A stretch of 64,000 nucleotides of DNA from Methylosinus sp. Ce-a6 (GTDB taxonomy: Bacteria; Pseudomonadota; Alphaproteobacteria; Rhizobiales; Beijerinckiaceae). The stretch spans positions 62,001 through 126,000 of the forward strand of contig NZ_BGJX01000009.1 of NCBI RefSeq assembly GCF_009811655.1, read 5' to 3'. The position numbers and the translations under genes are program-made. How positions within the stretch are numbered: position 1 is the stretch's first letter; each line of letters begins with the position of its first letter. A model generated the notes under the pieces. That model searched no databases. It was not told the DNA's origin and saw nothing but the letters and a program-made list of their open reading frames with translations. Of this stretch, positions 60,683-64,000 are shown piece after piece.

Positions 60683-60806
60683 ACAGCGAAAGCCCGGCCG
60701 GCGAGCCGCCGCAGGCGGAGCCTCGCTGTTGAATCCGGCGAGCCGACGTGAGACTCTACCGGCCCACGACGGCATTTCGCTCGGCGTCTCAGGGTCGGCT
60801 CGGCGG

Positions 60807-60890
60807 CCGTCATTGCGAGCGAAGCGAAGCAATCCAGGAGCCGCCCCGCTGCTCTGGATTGCGTCGTCGCTTCGCTCCTCGCAATGACGG
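60807..60890. repeat. 84-bp palindromic repeat, copy 2
   Basis: Same length and plan as the copy at 29993-30076. It begins CCGTCATTGCGAGCG and ends CTCCTCGCAATGACGG, with inner stem GCAATCCAG / CTGGATTGC. Where copy 1 has C-G pairs this copy has T-A on both arms. It fills most of the 356-base region between the ABC operon and dinB, in which I see no gene. Confidence 0.9.
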
Positions 60891-60930
60891 TTTCAATACA
60901 TACGGGCGTCTCACACGACGCCGCTTCGAT

Positions 60931-62004
60931 ATGACGTCGCAACGCAAGATCATTCACATCGACATGGACGCCTTCTACGCGTCGGTCGAGCAGCGGGACC
61001 ATCCCGAGCTGCGCGGCCGGCCTGTCGCCGTCGGCTCGCCGCGCGAGCGCGGCGTCGTGGCGGCGGCGAGCTATGAGGCGCGCGCTTTCGGCGTGCGCTC
61101 CGCAATGGCCTCCGTCACGGCGATCCGGCGCTGCCCCGAGCTCGTTTTCGCGCCGCCGCGCTTTGACGTCTATCGGGAGGTTTCACGGCGCATTCGCGCG
61201 ATTTTCTTCGACTACACGCCGCTCGTCGAGCCGCTCTCGCTCGACGAGGCCTATCTCGACGTCACCGAAAACCGCATGAGGATCGCATCGGCGACGCGCA
61301 TCGCCGAGGAGATAAGGGCGCGCATTCGCGAAGAGACGCAGCTGACCGCCTCGGCCGGCGTTTCCTACAACAAGTTTCTGGCCAAGCTCGCCTCGGATCA
61401 GAACAAGCCCGACGGACTCTTCGTCGTCACGCCGCAGATGGGCCCCGATTTCGTCGCCGCTCTGAGTATCGGCAAATTCCACGGCGTCGGACCGGCGACG
61501 ACGAAGAAGATGAACGCGCTCGGCATAGAGACGGGGCTCGATCTACGCGCGAAGCCGCTCGCCTTTTTGCAGCAGCATTTCGGCAAATCGGGAGCCTATT
61601 ATTATGGAATCGCGCGCGGCGTCGACGATCGCCCCGTGCGGCCCGACCGCATTCGCAAATCGATCGGCGCAGAGGTCACTTTCGCCCGCGATCTCGTCAC
61701 GCTCGACGAAGCGACCGCCGCGCTCGCGCCCGTTGTCGCGCGCGTCTTCGCGCATTGCGAGAGCGCGCGCATCGTCGGCCGCACGGTGACGCTCAAAGTC
61801 AAATATGCGGATTTCCGGCAGATCACCCGCCGCAGCACGGTCGCGGCGCCGATCGCTTCCCGCCCCGCGCTCGAGGCGGCGGCGCTGGCTTTGCTGCGCC
61901 CGCTCTTTCCCTGCGAGAAAGGCGTGCGCCTGCTCGGAGTCACGCTCTCTTCCCTCGGCCCCGCTGGCGGGAGCGCCGATCCGCAGCTCAGCCTCGCCGT
62001 GTGA
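60931..62004 (+). CDS. dinB: DNA polymerase IV
   Basis: A Y-family translesion polymerase of 357 residues. The palm motifs are IIHIDMDAFYASVEQRDHPE with the first catalytic Asp and PLSLDEAYLDVTENRM with the second acidic pair. The helix-hairpin-helix KFHGVGPATTKKMNALGIET follows. The little-finger domain spans about 240-345. The ATG at 60931 begins immediately before the palm; the longer frame would translate the palindromic repeat. No clear LexA box is visible upstream. The C-terminal end lacks an obvious clamp-binding QxxLxLF motif, although QLSLAV at the very end may serve. Confidence 0.93.
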   Translation: MTSQRKIIHIDMDAFYASVEQRDHPELRGRPVAVGSPRERGVVAAASYEARAFGVRSAMASVTAIRRCPELVFAPPRFDVYREVSRRIRAIFFDYTPLVEPLSLDEAYLDVTENRMRIASATRIAEEIRARIREETQLTASAGVSYNKFLAKLASDQNKPDGLFVVTPQMGPDFVAALSIGKFHGVGPATTKKMNALGIETGLDLRAKPLAFLQQHFGKSGAYYYGIARGVDDRPVRPDRIRKSIGAEVTFARDLVTLDEATAALAPVVARVFAHCESARIVGRTVTLKVKYADFRQITRRSTVAAPIASRPALEAAALALLRPLFPCEKGVRLLGVTLSSLGPAGGSADPQLSLAV

Positions 62005-62016
62005 AACGGCGAAGGG

Positions 62017-63579
62017 TCATGGCGCGGTCCAGGGATAGGTCCAGGTCTCGGTCAGGGTCTGCGCGCCGGCCTTGAGGAAGGCGCGGACATCCGCCGTCTG
62101 CCCGGATTTCACGAGAACGTCGAACATCACGCGCACGCCGTCTATGTGCGGATTGGCCGCGACGCTCGAGCGGATGACGACGCCATTCATCACCGAGGCG
62201 ACGACTTCCACCTGCGACGCGTCATTGACGTAATAGGCGAGCTCGCCGCCGGCGAAATCGACGATGAAGCGATGCGCGCCCGGCGTGATCGGCTCGCCGG
62301 AGCCGAGCGCTCGCGCGCCGGTCTCGAAAGTGTTCACGGCGCGGCCATTGGGCGAGAGGCGCGGCAGATCGAGCAGCGAGGTGATGCGATAGGCGTAGGA
62401 GAAGGGCTTGCCCGCCTCGAGCGGCTGCGCGCCGACCCAGGCCGCGACGATATTGTCGTTGGTCTCGTCGAGCGTCGGCAGCTCCAGAAGCTCGACCGAG
62501 CCCTCACCCCAGGAGCCCTGCGGCTCGATGAAATAGCTCGGCCGGCGCTCATAGGCGAGGTCTATGTCCTGATAGGTGTCGAAATTGCGGTCGCGCTGCA
62601 GGAGCCCGAAGCCCCGAATATTGGGATCGAAGAAAGAAGTGAGCCGCGCGATGGGCGCATTGGCGAGCGGGCGCCAGAGCCATTCCTTCGACTCGCCATA
62701 AACGAGCAATCCGTCCGAATCATGCAGCTCGGTGCGGAAGCCGTCGCGCATGCGGCGGTCGTTCTCGCCGGTGAGATACATGGAGGTGAGCGGCGCGAGG
62801 CCGAATTTCGCTTTGCGACGCGGGAACAGCGTCGCCTGCACGTCGATCGTGCTCTCCTGCCCGGTCGTCAGATCGAAGCGATAGGCCCCCGTCGCCGCCT
62901 CGCCGTCGAGCAGAGCATAGATCGTTATACGGTTGCTCCCCGGCTGCGGCGTCTCGATCCAGAATTCGCGGAAGAACGGAAAAACTTCCGAATTGTCGCC
63001 GCAGTCGACGCAGAGCGCGCGCGCCGAAAGGCCATAGAGTTGGCCGCGGCCGAGAAAGCGGAAATAGCTCGCGCCGAGAAAGGAGATCACCTCGTCGTGG
63101 ACATGCGGATCGTTGAGCGGGAAATGCAGGCGGAACCCGGCGAAGCCGATGTTGATCGGCAGCGTCTTGTCGAATTTGTTGCGGCCATATTCGAACAGCG
63201 CCGCAGAATAGGGAATGGGCGTCGGAATGCCGTCGCGGATCGTGTTCACCGTCACCGGGCGCTTGTAGAGAAAACCCAAATGGAAGGTGTGCAGGCGGAA
63301 GGAGCCCGGAATATTCGAGAACAGCGCTTTGTCGGGGCGAAAGCGAAGATCGCGGAAGGAGTCGAAGTCGAGCTTCGCCAATTCGTCGGGCAGTTGCGGC
63401 GGCGCCGTGTCGAAAGGCGCGCCGGCGAGATCGCGGGCGCGGCGCGCCACATCCTCCAAGCCGAAACGCGGCGCTTGCCCGTTCTGGACAGACTGCGCGA
63501 CGGCGCGTCCGAGCGGCGCGGCCTGCGCGCCCGCTGCGACCATCGCGCCGAGGAGCCGGCGGCGTGTCATGTCGATCAT
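62017..63579 (-). CDS. opgG: Glucan biosynthesis protein OpgG/MdoG family
   Basis: A periplasmic protein of about 520 residues needed for osmoregulated periplasmic glucan backbone branching. The twin-arginine-like signal MTRRRLLGAMVAAGAQAAPL starts at 63570. The MdoG domain covers the rest: FRPDKALFSNIPGSFRLHTF, LGASYFRFLGRGQLYGLSAR, SMYLTGENDRRMRDGFRTEL and DSDGLLVYGESKEWLWRPL. MdoD/OpgD is the close relative and also uses Tat export, so the G/D distinction is uncertain. The ATGs at 63579 and 63570 are both possible. It converges on dinB, 12 bases between the stops. Confidence 0.9.
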   Translation of the reverse strand: MIDMTRRRLLGAMVAAGAQAAPLGRAVAQSVQNGQAPRFGLEDVARRARDLAGAPFDTAPPQLPDELAKLDFDSFRDLRFRPDKALFSNIPGSFRLHTFHLGFLYKRPVTVNTIRDGIPTPIPYSAALFEYGRNKFDKTLPINIGFAGFRLHFPLNDPHVHDEVISFLGASYFRFLGRGQLYGLSARALCVDCGDNSEVFPFFREFWIETPQPGSNRITIYALLDGEAATGAYRFDLTTGQESTIDVQATLFPRRKAKFGLAPLTSMYLTGENDRRMRDGFRTELHDSDGLLVYGESKEWLWRPLANAPIARLTSFFDPNIRGFGLLQRDRNFDTYQDIDLAYERRPSYFIEPQGSWGEGSVELLELPTLDETNDNIVAAWVGAQPLEAGKPFSYAYRITSLLDLPRLSPNGRAVNTFETGARALGSGEPITPGAHRFIVDFAGGELAYYVNDASQVEVVASVMNGVVIRSSVAANPHIDGVRVMFDVLVKSGQTADVRAFLKAGAQTLTETWTYPWTAP

Positions 63580-64000
63580 TTCAGTCGGTTTCCGGAAAAA
63601 TACGGCGAACGGAGCCCGCTTTCGGGTCGCAGACGAATCGGGCGTTCTTGGGGACGCGGCAATCATCTGCGGAGCGCGACCCGCCGACGGCCCCGTCCGA
63701 GCTTTTGCCTATCCGGCTTTTGGCCTGTCCGCAAGTCGCAGGGCCACTCCAGCCAGAGGCCGCAAATCTGGCGAAACGGCGACAAAATTCGCCCCTTTAC
63801 GAAAAACCTCTTGCAGAGCCGGCGAAACCGCGTATTTACATCACTGCCCAATTTCGCACGTGCCTGTGGTCGCGTGTCGGTCGGCGGGGATCCGGACAAG
63901 AGGCCGGTCAACCGTCGGGATAAAACCGGCAGCCGGAGGCGAAACCGGCGAACCTCGCCTGAGCGAGGGATCGCGACTTAAAGCAACGACGGACCGGGCT
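63580..64000. other. Non-coding window end upstream of opgG
   Basis: About 420 bases in which I see no convincing gene; the open frames are shadows. It carries the opgG promoter region, not resolvable by eye. A short hairpin CCTCGC-CTGA-GCGAGG is at 63953-63968. Confidence 0.4.

Noticed and set aside
62146..63981. 611-codon plus-strand frame opposite opgG
   Set aside because: Shadow frame; opgG on the other strand has a signal peptide and conserved domain.

Overview
The window is GC-rich and densely packed. Its gene content and order are those of an alphaproteobacterium of the Hyphomicrobiales (Rhizobiales): rpoZ-rsh-pdxJ-acpS-lepB-rnc-era, ffs-dnaX-ybaB-recR, rppH after a divergent polysaccharide deacetylase, ndvA/opgG for periplasmic glucans, and hpnBCDE for hopanoid precursors. 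A methanotroph of the Methylosinus/Methylocystis type would fit, but no methane oxidation gene is present, so the genus is an inference. I found no rRNA, tRNA, CRISPR array, prophage or intact insertion sequence. The mobile-looking content is a set of small palindromic repeats.

Layout. 1-3.7 kb: a coiled-coil protein with an N-terminal DUF6270-like domain, a short LprI-like protein, a second coiled-coil protein, a Rieske ferredoxin and cutA. 3.9-9.5 kb: one giant gene (about 1870 codons) built almost wholly of octapeptide repeats (consensus close to LTTTQIAA). 9.6-22.9 kb: housekeeping and stress genes (deacetylase, rppH, lipB, cspA, ndvA, msrPQ, rpoH, a quinone-oxidoreductase-like gene divergent from a LysR regulator, rluD, an FAD oxidoreductase). 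23-25.2 kb: tonB-exbB-exbD. 25.4-32 kb: a DUF3280-like lipoprotein or periplasmic protein, recR-ybaB-dnaX-ffs (SRP RNA), a phasin and kup. 32.5-36.6 kb: the overlapping hopanoid operon hpnBCDE, making squalene from farnesyl diphosphate. 36.7-42 kb: hbd, etfBA, rhomboid protease, polysaccharide flippase. 42-48.7 kb: the era-rnc-lepB-acpS-pdxJ-rsh-rpoZ block on the minus strand. 49-58.2 kb: a NYN nuclease, uracil-DNA glycosylase, smpB, dapA, soluble lytic transglycosylase and ileS. 58.3-63.6 kb: an osmoprotectant-type ABC importer, dinB and opgG.

How the genes work together. Three envelope themes recur: hopanoids (hpnBCDE), osmoregulated glucans (opgG synthesis, ndvA export) and compatible solute or potassium uptake (ABC importer, kup). 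Heat, cold and oxidative stress are served by rpoH, cspA and msrPQ. Stalled or stringent translation is served by smpB and rsh.

Most unusual observations: (1) the giant octapeptide protein, whose N-terminal third carries exact 109-residue super-repeats (13 octads plus one pentad); (2) a 57-bp palindromic element inserted in frame in ileS, with relatives in everted orientation between era/rnc and lepB/acpS; (3) two genes (FAD oxidoreductase, uracil-DNA glycosylase) whose conserved N-termini lie upstream of any ATG, GTG or TTG in frame, so that ATC or ATT starts are likely; (4) several intergenic hairpin families whose copies differ by compensating changes; (5) a 12-base perfect Shine-Dalgarno in front of rpoH; (6) a 37-codon DUF29 relic that keeps both ends of the domain and lacks its middle.
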